The position numbers were made by a program, and so were the translations under genes. Shown here piece after piece: positions 19,444-27,322 of a stretch of DNA of 64,000 bases. The stretch is from Enterobacter cloacae subsp. cloacae ATCC 13047 (GTDB lineage Bacteria > Pseudomonadota > Gammaproteobacteria > Enterobacterales > Enterobacteriaceae), in NCBI RefSeq assembly GCF_000025565.1, contig NC_014107.1:135563-199562 (forward strand), written 5' to 3'. Every line of letters begins with the position of its first letter. Positions within the stretch are counted from its first letter, which is position 1. Under the pieces are notes generated by a model. The model made no database searches, had not been told where the DNA came from, and saw only the letters and a program-made list of their open reading frames with translations.

Positions 19444-19510
19444 TCGAAAAGTAACTTTTCACCCGGGGCTGTTAATGCAGCCCTCATTCAACTGTTTGCA
19501 GGAGCTAAAA

Positions 19511-20086
19511 ATGGCAGTTTCTCTCGTAAAAGGCGGCAACGTATCTCTGACCAAAGAAGCACCAACCATGAATATCGCTATGGTTGGCCTCGGCTGGGAT
19601 GCCCGTGTAACTGACGGTCAGGCTTTTGACCTGGACGCTTCCGTGTTCGCAGTAGGCGAAGACGGTAAAGTGCTGTCAGATGCGCATTTCATTTTCTTCA
19701 ATAACAAAACCAGCCCTGATGGCGCGGTAGAGCACCAGGGCGACAACCGTACCGGTGAAGGCGACGGTGACGATGAGCAGGTCAAAATCGATCTGACCAA
19801 AGTCTCAGCAGATATCAAAAAACTGGTGTTTGCCGTTACCATCTATGATGCAGAAGCGCGTAAACAAAACTTCGGCATGGTGAGCAACAGCTTCATGCGC
19901 GTTTACAACAACGACAACGGCACGGAAATTGCCCGTTTCGATCTGTCTGAAGATGCCTCAACCGAAACCGCTATGGTCTTCGGTGAACTGTATCGTCATG
20001 GCGCTGAGTGGAAGTTTAAAGCTGTCGGTCAGGGCTTTGCCGGTGGCCTGGCGGCTCTTGCCTCCCAGCACGGCGTTAACATCTAA
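19511..20086 (+). CDS. terE: TerE, calcium-binding tellurite resistance protein
   Basis: 191 residues, paralogue of TerD in the same operon, with the same [20 protein letters not shown] and [17 protein letters not shown] motifs. The start at 19511 follows CAGGAG; upstream in-frame codons belong to terD antisense-free sequence and lack similarity. The last gene before a strong terminator. Confidence 0.97.
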   Translation: MAVSLVKGGNVSLTKEAPTMNIAMVGLGWDARVTDGQAFDLDASVFAVGEDGKVLSDAHFIFFNNKTSPDGAVEHQGDNRTGEGDGDDEQVKIDLTKVSADIKKLVFAVTIYDAEARKQNFGMVSNSFMRVYNNDNGTEIARFDLSEDASTETAMVFGELYRHGAEWKFKAVGQGFAGGLAALASQHGVNI

Positions 20087-20103
20087 AACAACGCTGAATC
20101 ATA

Positions 20104-20128
20104 CCCCGGCAATGCCGGGGTTTTTTTT
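20104..20128 (+). terminator. Rho-independent terminator after terE
   Basis: Stem CCCCGGC / GCCGGGG with loop AAT, followed by eight T. It lies 18 bp after terE and separates terF from terZABCDE. Confidence 0.9.
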
Positions 20129-20514
20129 GGTTGCGATCCGCTTTCAGGAGGGAGTAGTAGAAAGGGGACTGGAAATTTCAGAAAGCAGGTCATGTTAATT
20201 CAGACCTGAGCCTTTTAAAGGCAGGAAACGGATTTATCTCTGGTTGCTGGTTAAAGCCGGTATTCCGTGCCTTTTATCAACAGAATGCCCCTCTGATATA
20301 TGTTACTTTTGCGGTTTATGAAGGAACGGGATCTGGAACATAAGATACCCGGTCAATCAAAATTCCAGTTCAACAGGTATAGAAACTTCAGCGTGATGAA
20401 ATATGGTGTCACACCATATATACGCCTCACCAGAAATCCAGCGTCCTGAACTAAGCCTGGGGAACATATATAAGCGCTGCGCTTTAAAAATAATCAAAAA
20501 TCAGGAGAGTTAAT
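20129..20514 (+). promoter_or_regulatory. leader region of terF
   Basis: Gene-free 386-bp stretch that must contain the terF promoter, since terE ends in a terminator. It includes a perfect palindrome at 20401-20419 and an AGGAG site just before the terF start. I could not fix the promoter boxes with confidence. Confidence 0.45.
20401..20419. promoter_or_regulatory. 9+9 bp perfect palindrome upstream of terF
   Basis: Arms ATATGGTGT and ACACCATAT flank a single C, 95 bp upstream of terF. It has no U-tract, so an operator is more likely than a terminator. The sequence differs from the ATCATRATATGATT motif, suggesting separate control of terF. Confidence 0.55.
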
Positions 20515-21756
20515 GTGAATCTACAATCCGGACAAAACATACCGCTTCAGCAATCTGCGATCAGGCTGAATCTTCAGTACCCTGCCAAATCCGGCTTTAA
20601 AGGCGAACCCGATACCTGCCTCTTCCTGCTTAATGCTCAGGGAAAGGTAACCGGCGATTCTGACTTTATCTTTTATAATAATCTGTCTTCTCCTGAAGGG
20701 GCAGTAAAGCTCGTTACCGGTTCTCAGCAGTCCAGCATTGAGATAGCACTGGATCGTGTTCCGGCGAACGTCAGTAAGATTGCGATCACCGTTGTCATTG
20801 ATGGTGAAGATACTATCAGTGGGCTCAGTTTATTGAGCATTCAGGCTCCTGGTATCGCTGATTTTCAGGCTGAGACTCAGGGCCGCAGTGAGAAAGCAAT
20901 CATCCTGGGTGAAGTATATCGGCACAATGGCGCCTGGAAGCTTCGTGCGCTCGGGCAGGGTTTCAACGGTGGTCTTGAGCCTCTGGCCATTAGCTTTGGC
21001 GTTGATGTCGCACAGCCAGCTCCGCAGCCAGCAAAGCCTGCTCGTATCAGTCTGGAAAAGAAACTTGAAACCAGATCTCCGCGCCTCGTAAGCCTCGCTA
21101 AAAAAGCCTCGGTCAGTCTCACTAAAAATAAACTGGACACCCTTGAGGCAGCGGTTGCATTTGTACTTGACGCATCCGGCTCAATGAGTGGCCAGTTCAG
21201 TAAGGGCAACGTTCAGTCTGTGCTGGACCGCATCGCCGTTCTTGCCGCCCAGTTCGACGACGACGGTGAAATGGATGTCTGGGGATTTGGAGAGAAGCAC
21301 AAGAAGTATCCAAACGTCACACTGGACAACCTGGACACATATATTCAGTCCATTCGCGGGTCTGGAAAGCGTTCAGCCTGGGAGAACCTGCCGGGACTTG
21401 GTGGGACAAACAATGAGCCCCCTGTGATGGAAGAAATTGTCGACTACTTTAAGGACTCGAAAATCCCGGTATATGTTGTATTTATTACCGATGGCGGGAT
21501 CAGCAAGACCCGGGCGATTAAAGATGCAATCCGGCGTTCTGCCAACTACCCCATCTTCTGGAAGTTTGTCGGCCTGGGTGGTTCAAGCTACGGTATCCTC
21601 AAAAATCTGGATGACTTTACTGACCGCCGGGTTGATAACACCCACTTCTTTGCCATGGATGATTTCGGTTCGATCAGCGATGAAAAGTTATATGATAATT
21701 TACTGGAAGAATTCAGACCGTGGATCGATGAAACAAAAAGGTTAGGCATCCTGTAA
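20515..21756 (+). CDS. terF: TerF, TerD-like domain fused to vWA domain
   Basis: 413 residues. The start is the GTG at 20515 after AGGAGAGTTAAT; the nearby ATG is followed at once by a stop. The N-terminus (1-165) is TerD-like but lacks the GDGDD calcium block. The middle repeats SLEKK/SLAKK/SLTKNK motifs. The C-terminus (about 215-413) is a vWA domain with [13 protein letters not shown] and FITDGGISK. It combines in one chain the two domain types that are separate in TerX/TerY. Single-gene unit after a terminator. Confidence 0.95.
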
Positions 21757-21846
21757 TACGCACAGTTTTCGCATGGTTAAAGGAGCTCTACAGCAGCTTA
21801 ATACTGTAGAGCCTTTGTTCACTGGAAATCGTACAGGGAGGAGCAT

Positions 21847-21978
21847 ATGGACCGCATCAAGTACCTGAAATGGATAGCTGAAGAATCACCAACTGATGAT
21901 GAAATCGACAACTACGATAGTATCATTAGTCGGGGCGCAGAAAGGGCCGAGAAGGTTCAGTTGTCTTTAAGACGTTAA
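21847..21978 (+). CDS. small hypothetical protein (43 aa)
   Basis: MDRIKYLKWIAEESPTDDE start, strong GGGAGG site 5 bp upstream of the ATG. Highly charged, no membrane segment. Not recognised. It lies 90 bp after terF and just before a broken reading frame, so the two may be a former operon. Confidence 0.5.
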   Translation: MDRIKYLKWIAEESPTDDEIDNYDSIISRGAERAEKVQLSLRR

Positions 21979-21993
21979 TATACGGGAGTTTAA

Positions 21994-22200
21994 ATGTTCG
22001 CAGAAATCAAAGATAATTATTCGTTAGGTGGATAAAGAAAGGTTGCCATTACCAGCTTTCGACGAGTCGAAAATAAAAACCTTATTTATAGTGACAGGGA
22101 GTATGAGCTGACGCTTGCCAATGGAACAATAATTAAAAATGTACTTAGAAAAGAAGAGTGGGAACTGTTAGAAAGCAATTCAATTAAGGTTATATTATAA
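21994..22200 (+). pseudogene. small gene interrupted by an in-frame stop
   Basis: From the ATG at 21994 the frame reads 13 residues (MFAEIKDNYSLGG) to a TAA. It then continues in the same frame for 54 protein-like residues (RKVAITSFRRVENKNLIYSDREYELTLANG...) to a TAA at 22198. A GGGAG site precedes the ATG. One base change would restore a 68-residue protein. Not recognised. Confidence 0.45.
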
Positions 22201-22318
22201 CGAAAATATATTTACAGTTTTGGATAGGTTTCAAACGAGTCCGGACATTTGTACCTGAAGTATCTGACATTACAGTTAAGTGACGATTATGCCAGCACGT
22301 CTGTTGCTGGCAGCTTAG

Positions 22319-22600
22319 CTATCGGTCTAAAAGCTGATCCATTAATAATTCTTCGTAAAGCCCAGAGGTATCGGGCTTTATTACAATATCCGTTATTTCG
22401 AAGCGTTCAAGTACAAATTGCAGATATTCCGGAGTAACGTAGTAGGGATCAGGTTCAGCCAGATTAGTATAGAGTGGGTCTTCTGCTGCATTAATGTCAT
22501 AATCAATGCACATATGAAACCACTGCAAAGGTGGATCCCAGCCTAACATCACCTGAACAATTCCCTGATTGCTTTTCACCTCATACCAGTGCTGGCTCAT
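22319..22600 (-). CDS. hypothetical protein (93 aa)
   Basis: MSQHWYEVKSNQGIVQVMLGWDPPLQWFHMCI... reads like a small soluble enterobacterial plasmid protein. The acidic, tyrosine-rich middle (DPLYTNLAEPDPYYVTPEYL) and codon use support it over the antisense frame at 22249. Not recognised further. Confidence 0.6.
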   Translation of the reverse strand: MSQHWYEVKSNQGIVQVMLGWDPPLQWFHMCIDYDINAAEDPLYTNLAEPDPYYVTPEYLQFVLERFEITDIVIKPDTSGLYEELLMDQLLDR

Positions 22601-22649
22601 ACTTAGTCCTTAAGAAAATTTGTCATCGGAAAATAACACGAAGCCTGCA

Positions 22650-22841
22650 TCATCGAGGCGCATAACCTTCTTCCCTTAACGCCTGTTGTAATTTATCAAC
22701 TGCGCTTTTCATTACCCAGGCTTCTTCGTCACTCACAGCACAACCACGTAGATCGCTCCAGCTCAGACGTTTAACAAATTGAGCAAGGGCCATAGTTTCG
22801 TTCTCATCAAGCCGCAAACTCAGTGTCTCAATACCTTCCAC
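22650..22841 (-). CDS. small hypothetical protein (63 aa)
   Basis: LSLRLDENETMALAQFVKRLSWSDLRGCAVSDEEAWVMKSAVDKLQQALREEGYAPR, helical throughout. The pattern resembles a widespread small plasmid/phage protein family (possibly DUF7706) of unknown function. GGGAGG precedes the ATG. About 50 bp upstream of the 93-aa gene on the same strand. Confidence 0.62.
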   Translation of the reverse strand: MEGIETLSLRLDENETMALAQFVKRLSWSDLRGCAVSDEEAWVMKSAVDKLQQALREEGYAPR

Positions 22842-22932
22842 TATCTAACCTCCCTTATAATGAAAAATGGCGCTTTACTTCTGACCAGATGCCGAAGCCT
22901 TGAATGCAGCCGGAACTGTCGTTGTTTCTACT

Positions 22933-23304
22933 TTACAGAAATGGAATTAAAAAGTGGTGATGCTGGGCACGTTTCTTTTCCAGCCGGGGTTTAAGCCAGA
23001 GCTGAAACTCATTCAACTTCTCAGCAGCCAAAACCGCTTCAACGGGGAAAACTTTATATTTACCCTGTTGCTGAGGTTCACCCAGCCATCGCCTGATGGC
23101 TCCGTCAGTCCATAAACGAGTCTCTTTTAGCCTAGTTACAGTGACCCATTTTCTGGACCATTCATCAAATTGTCGCTGGCGATCCCGATAACGTTGTTCT
23201 TCCTGCTGCCGAAGCCACTCGCGATCAACAGCAAATTTTCGGTATCCAACAAAGAGCCCTTGTACTTTGGCCATGTCATATTCCGGTTGCTTAGAGTTAC
23301 TCAT
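22933..23304 (-). CDS. hypothetical protein (123 aa)
   Basis: Charged, aromatic-rich protein: a basic helical segment (DREWLRQQEEQRYRDRQRQFDEWSRKW) is followed by TRLKETRLWTDGAIRRWLGEPQQQGKYKVFPVEAVLAAE, which looks like a small DNA/RNA-binding fold. The function is not recognised. Confidence 0.6.
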   Translation of the reverse strand: MSNSKQPEYDMAKVQGLFVGYRKFAVDREWLRQQEEQRYRDRQRQFDEWSRKWVTVTRLKETRLWTDGAIRRWLGEPQQQGKYKVFPVEAVLAAEKLNEFQLWLKPRLEKKRAQHHHFLIPFL

Positions 23305-23646
23305 TCAACCAAAACCTAAACGTCGATACAAACTCTGTTTCATAACCAGGGTTTTATCCTTACCGCGACAGTAAGTAACAGGGGCTGCATAAACCGGTCA
23401 TTTAGTCCGTTATGCAAAAATTATTGAGGATCCGGGCTGTTAAACTGTTCTTCCTCTTTCGCTTCCGGTGAAAAGGGGAGGTGTCACCCTGCGAGCCCGT
23501 GTAGTGAAAGGGATTCGTCGTAATACAGGCCAAAGGCTAACATGACCGCAAAGGACGCCCGGGCGACCGGATACCTGCCGGGTTGTGCGATGTAAAATCC
23601 GGAAGCAGTGATAACACAAACAGGCCCCTACAGCGTAAGGATTGTG
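23305..23646. other. intergenic region, no gene seen
   Basis: Divergent spacer between the 123-aa gene (minus) and the 130-aa gene (plus). No clear terminator, RNA or repeat found. Confidence 0.4.
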
Positions 23647-24039
23647 ATGGACGATAAAGAGCAGTTTACGAATCTTGTGGCAAAGCATGCCTCCGGACTC
23701 ACCGAAGAGCAGCTGGCCGGGTACGATGCCTGTTCCCTGGATGGTGAATGCGTCACGCCTTCATACGAGGTTTTCCGGGGGTATCGTACCCGCCACACAC
23801 TGGATGAATTTCTGGAGATGGCCATATCGCTGAATGCCATCCACCCGGATGAATATTTAACGGATATGCTGCTGAAGCCTCATGAGGTGATCGGCGCTCT
23901 GGCCGATGAAGGCGACCAGCTGAACAACGCCACCCCGGTTTATTTCTTTCCGGATACCGGCGTCTATGCAGCGGCCGTTAGTGAAACCCGGGTGCTCGAT
24001 GCCTGGCTTTGCTGGCCATGCTACCCGGCGAACTGGTAA
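23647..24039 (+). CDS. hypothetical plasmid protein (130 aa)
   Basis: Start MDDKEQFTNLVAKHASGLTEEQL at 23647, with AAGGA 5 bp upstream; an earlier in-frame ATG at 23608 lacks a good site. Acidic soluble protein (TPSYEVFRGYRTRHTLDEFLEMAISLNAIHPDEYLTDML). The terminal residues LDAWLCWPCYPANW look unlike the rest, so the 3' end may be frameshifted. Not recognised. Confidence 0.6.
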   Translation: MDDKEQFTNLVAKHASGLTEEQLAGYDACSLDGECVTPSYEVFRGYRTRHTLDEFLEMAISLNAIHPDEYLTDMLLKPHEVIGALADEGDQLNNATPVYFFPDTGVYAAAVSETRVLDAWLCWPCYPANW

Positions 24040-24450
24040 CGCGGCCGTTGGAATTGCACCGGCCGGATACGAATTTAACCGACCCCGTGGCGGGAAGGCT
24101 ATCAGAGTTGCATGTCCTCATCCCTCAAGCCCCCTGCCAGGCCCCAACGTGCTGTCAGGCTTCGCCTGATTCCCGATCTGCGCCGATACTTCAGCCGATA
24201 ACTTTTTGTTTTCTTTTTATTTTCTTCCCATTTCCTCAAAAATCGCGGGCGGCGTGGACAGGGCACCATTGCCGCATGTGGGGTCTTAATAAGGGCAGGG
24301 TGGTCAGTTTTGCTCGATGCCAGGGGTAGGCCCTCCCCTTCATGGGATGAGGACATGCAAGTAAGCTAACTATCTGAAATGACGAAGGTTCATTTGGTGA
24401 ATGTCGCTTCATATTAATGTTGTGTCACTTATGATCGTATGTAGCTGGTT
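24040..24450. other. gap before the transposon complex, no gene seen
   Basis: Mixed GC stretch with no supported reading frame on either strand. It ends at the outer tip of a Tn21-type inverted repeat at 24451. Confidence 0.4.
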
Positions 24451-24472
24451 GGGGTCGTCTCAGAAAACGGAA
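24451..24472 (+). repeat. outer part of Tn21-type terminal inverted repeat, split by IS
   Basis: GGGGTCGTCTCAGAAAACGG at 24451-24470 matches the outer half of the 38-bp inverted repeat of Tn21-subgroup transposons. The inner half (AATAAAGCACGCTAAG) resumes at 25799, after the IS. Confidence 0.85.
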
Positions 24473-24727
24473 TCTATGGTCACTCCCGTTTTTGCAACAC
24501 CGATTTTGACGACAAGTTGGCTTGCTTGAATCTATCCGGCGTCTGAATGGGATTTTATTCCCGCGCCTTGATGAGTTCCGCGCCTGATGAACCTCCAGAA
24601 AATATACGGCTTCAATGAGCCTTTCCGTTTTACAGGTTCCTCAACAGGCCGGTGGGCCGTTAGTATCATCAATATCAGTATTCGCAAAACCAGATCAGTA
24701 ATTCTTTAAACCGGTGTATTTCTGCCG
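24473..24727 (-). ncRNA. candidate seekRNA/bridge RNA region of IS5075-like copy 1
   Basis: IS1111-group elements encode a guide RNA in the non-coding end downstream of the transposase gene. Here that end contains, read on the minus strand, AAAACGGAAA (24631-24622). This is identical to the part of the Tn21-type repeat that spans the insertion point. The RNA boundaries are not defined. Confidence 0.55.
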
Positions 24728-25732
24728 TTATGCTACATAAGTTTGCTGTCGTGCCGTTAGGGCCCAGGCTATTCTGGCCAGCTTGTTTGCCAGAGCACAA
24801 GTGACGACAAAGTTGCTTTTCCGGCACAGTAAATCCCTGACCCAATCGGCCAATTTGCCAGACTGGTGTTCCAGTTTTTGTATGAATACCCTGGCACATT
24901 GAACCAACAAAGTTCGGATCTTTTTATTACCTCGCTTACTAATTCCCAGCAATGTCGTCCTACCTCCCGTGCTGTACTGCCGAGGTACAAGCCCTGTTGC
25001 CGCCGCAAAGTCACGGCTGCTGGCGTACTGCTTCCCGTCGCCAATCTCAGTTGAAATAGTACTCGCTGTCAGTGTTCCGACGCAGGGAATGCTCAGCAAG
25101 CGCTGTCCAACCTCATCTTCGTCCAACTTTCGTTTCAACTGGGATTCCAAATCTTTAATCTGCTCAACAAGATAGTGATAATGCTGTTGTAATTTCAGCA
25201 ATAACTGGCTGAGGTAAAGAGGCAAACTATTATCCTCAAGAATGGTACTCAGTCGGCTAATAACGGCAGCTCCTCGGGGAACGCTAATGCCAAATTCCAG
25301 CAGAAAAGCATGCATTTGATTGGTTGTTTTTACCTTATCCTGAACCAGGGATTCACGGACACGATGCAGAGCCCGCATTGCCTGCTGAGATTCCGTTCTG
25401 GGCTGCACAAAACGCATAGACGGACGCGATGCAGCTTCACAAATAGCTTCGGCGTCGACAAAGTCGTTTTTATTGCTTTTAACGAACGGGCGGACAAATT
25501 GTGGTGATATCAGCTTTGGGGAATGCCCCAACTCTTCCAACTTGCGTGCCATAAAGTGAGAACCGCCACAGGCTTCCATTGCGATGGTTGTAGCGGGGCA
25601 TGTCGCCAAAAATTCGATCAACTTTGGCCGGGTAAATTTTTTACGGTAAACAGCCTTCCCGCGACGATCCTGGCAATGAATATGGAAAGAGTTTTTACCC
25701 AGATCGATACCAATGAGCGCAATGTTTTCCAT
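24728..25732 (-). CDS. tnpA: IS5075/IS4321-like transposase (DEDD), copy 1
   Basis: 334 residues. The RuvC-like DEDD domain is at the N-terminus (IALIGIDLGKNSFHIH, MEACGGSHF, KNDFVDAEAICEA). The C-terminal transposase_20 domain carries SIPCVGTLTASTISTEIGD and ATGLVPRQYSTGGRTTLLGISKRGNKKIRTLLVQCAR with its catalytic serine region. It directs RNA-guided insertion into Tn21-family terminal repeats. Confidence 0.93.
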   Translation of the reverse strand: MENIALIGIDLGKNSFHIHCQDRRGKAVYRKKFTRPKLIEFLATCPATTIAMEACGGSHFMARKLEELGHSPKLISPQFVRPFVKSNKNDFVDAEAICEAASRPSMRFVQPRTESQQAMRALHRVRESLVQDKVKTTNQMHAFLLEFGISVPRGAAVISRLSTILEDNSLPLYLSQLLLKLQQHYHYLVEQIKDLESQLKRKLDEDEVGQRLLSIPCVGTLTASTISTEIGDGKQYASSRDFAAATGLVPRQYSTGGRTTLLGISKRGNKKIRTLLVQCARVFIQKLEHQSGKLADWVRDLLCRKSNFVVTCALANKLARIAWALTARQQTYVA

Positions 25733-25798
25733 GATAGTTCTCCGAATGAAAGCCTGTCCTCAGCATAGTACCGGGAAGGAGGGAGTGACCATCTCATT

Positions 25799-25814
25799 AA
25801 ATAAAGCACGCTAA
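25799..25814 (+). repeat. inner part of Tn21-type terminal inverted repeat
   Basis: AATAAAGCACGCTAAG completes the repeat begun at 24451. The resolvase stop codon lies within it, so the transposon is very compact at this end. Confidence 0.85.
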
Positions 25815-26368
25815 GCGTGCGTGGAGGCTGGCACCCAGCGGTACAGCGTCGGAATGGACACGCCGAGGTTCTTGGCCACGTCCTTGGGCGGCACCCCGCT
25901 GGCCAGCAGCTTCTTGGCCGACTCGATCTTGCTGTCGGTCATCTTCGGCTTGCGGCCGCCTTTGCGGCCGAGCTGCTTGGCGACTTCCAGCCCGGCGCGG
26001 GTGCGCTCGACGGTCAGCTCGCGCTCCATTTCGGCAAGGCTCGCCATGACGTGGAAGAAGAACCGCCCGGATGGTGTGCCGGTGTCGATGGAGTCGGTGA
26101 GGCTCCTGAACTGGACACCGTGCTTGTGCAGATCGCCGACCAGATCGACCAGTTGCTTGACCGACCGGCCCAGCCGGTCGAGCTTCCAGACGACCAAAGT
26201 ATCGCCTTCGCGCAGCATTTCGAGCGTCTTGGCCAAGCCAGGCCGGTCTGCCCGCGTGCCACTCACCTTGTCCTCGAAGACCTTTTTACATCCGGCCTTG
26301 CTCAAGGCTTCGCGTTGCAGCTCCAGGTTCTGATCCTGCGTCGAGACGCGCGCATAGCCAATCAACAT
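25811..26368 (-). CDS. tnpR: serine resolvase/invertase (TnpR/Pin-like)
   Basis: 185 residues. The catalytic domain begins MLIGYARVSTQDQNLELQ, with the active-site Ser in YARVS and the arginine motif KLDRLGRSVKQL. MERELTVERTRAGLEVAKQLGRKGGRKPK leads to a C-terminal HTH (ASGVPPKDVAKNLGVSIPTLYRW). It is closer to Pin-like invertases than to the Tn21/Tn501 resolvase. The stop lies in the inverted repeat. The partner tnpA is not next to it. Confidence 0.88.
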   Translation of the reverse strand: MLIGYARVSTQDQNLELQREALSKAGCKKVFEDKVSGTRADRPGLAKTLEMLREGDTLVVWKLDRLGRSVKQLVDLVGDLHKHGVQFRSLTDSIDTGTPSGRFFFHVMASLAEMERELTVERTRAGLEVAKQLGRKGGRKPKMTDSKIESAKKLLASGVPPKDVAKNLGVSIPTLYRWVPASTHA

Positions 26369-26733
26369 GGCTTGTCTCGCGCCCGGTCGATGCGTTCCTG
26401 CATCGCCTGCATCACTTCTTCGTGGGTGTACGATCTGGCGTTGGCGTCGGTGGCTTGCCGCAGGGCTTCCTCAACCTCGCGCGTCATCCGCTCGTAATCC
26501 TCCGGCCACAGCGCTTGCTCCATGCGCAGCGACGCCTGACCCAGCAGGTGCAGCAGGCTGAACAGCCGCATGTCGTTGGTGGCGACGATGCGCTCCCGAA
26601 TCTGCTCCTGAATAGCTTCGCTAGCCCGATGCGCTTGTGGTGTGGCAGTCCCCTCGTAGTCAGCGGGGAATTCCGCTTCCTCGGCAATCCTTGCCCAGGC
26701 GCTGGCCAGCGCCTCGATGGTTGACGTGCTCAT
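26362..26733 (-). CDS. transposon-borne hypothetical protein (123 aa)
   Basis: Start MSTSTIEALASAWARIAEEAEFP at 26733, GAGCGGC upstream. Helical and acidic, no membrane segment. Its 3' end overlaps tnpR by 7 bp and its 5' end overlaps the upstream membrane gene by 4 bp, so all three are one transcript. Not recognised by function. Confidence 0.65.
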   Translation of the reverse strand: MSTSTIEALASAWARIAEEAEFPADYEGTATPQAHRASEAIQEQIRERIVATNDMRLFSLLHLLGQASLRMEQALWPEDYERMTREVEEALRQATDANARSYTHEEVMQAMQERIDRARDKPC

Positions 26734-27179
26734 TTCCGCCGCTCCTGTGCTCTTTGGCGAATCAACCGGCCAAGGGGCCTCGACGCGAAAACCAGCAGCA
26801 TCACGCCTATCGGATACCAGGTCGAGAAGACCACCAAGGCATCGAAGGCTGGCCGTCCGGTGTTGGTAGGCAGTACGGCGGTCACAGCCATCAACCCGCC
26901 GACCGTCCAGATGATGCGCCACACGTAGGGCATCACGCGGGGCACGTAGCCGTCATCGAAAGCGGTCTGGTAGTAGCGGCGCAGGCCGCGCTCGGCAAGC
27001 GCCTGGCGCTGCCGCTCCGACAGCGCATCCGTCCGGCCATACCAGCGCCGGAATGGTGGACAGCGCAGCAGCAAAGGGGTGAAGAGGATCATCACCGCCA
27101 CGATCGCGACACCCCACGCCATGACGGCGCCGGCATCGGGCCGCTTGGCGTTCTCGATCACGGGCGCGAAGACGCCCGG
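26730..27179 (-). pseudogene. membrane protein gene truncated by the tni/mer module
   Basis: About 150 codons remain: FAPVIENAKRPDAG...AWGVAIVAVMILFTPLLLRCPPF is a membrane helix, and WRIIWTVGGLMAVTAVLP and FSTWYPIGVMLLVFAS are two more. The N-terminus is lost at 27180, where the Tn402-type inverted repeat begins. No further identity can be given. Confidence 0.6.
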
Positions 27180-27204
27180 TGTCGTTTTCAGAAGACGACC
27201 GCAC
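27180..27204 (+). repeat. Tn402/Tn5053-type terminal inverted repeat (IRt)
   Basis: TGTCGTTTTCAGAAGACGAC and the following GCAC match the 25-bp IRt of the Tn402/Tn5053 family. Further TniA-binding repeats with GTCGTCTGCACCA lie at about 27260. It defines the tni end of the module. Confidence 0.85.
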
Positions 27205-27322
27205 CATCTGACTGGATGTAACGCCTGGTGTGCATACGGCTCCTGACAGCCCAATATCAGGAGTCGTCTGCACCAATCTCGACTATGCTCAATACTCGTG
27301 TGCACCAAAGCGAGGTTTGGGC

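Larger units (their letters stand above)
24473..25798 (-). mobile_element. IS5075/IS4321-like element (IS110 family, IS1111 group), copy 1
   Basis: About 1326 bp, inserted inside the Tn21-type inverted repeat, which is the known target of IS4321 and IS5075. The transposase is on the minus strand. Asymmetric non-coding ends: ~255 bp downstream and ~66 bp upstream of the gene. No target duplication, as usual for the group. The other copy (35542-36867) encodes an identical protein in the opposite orientation. Confidence 0.88.
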
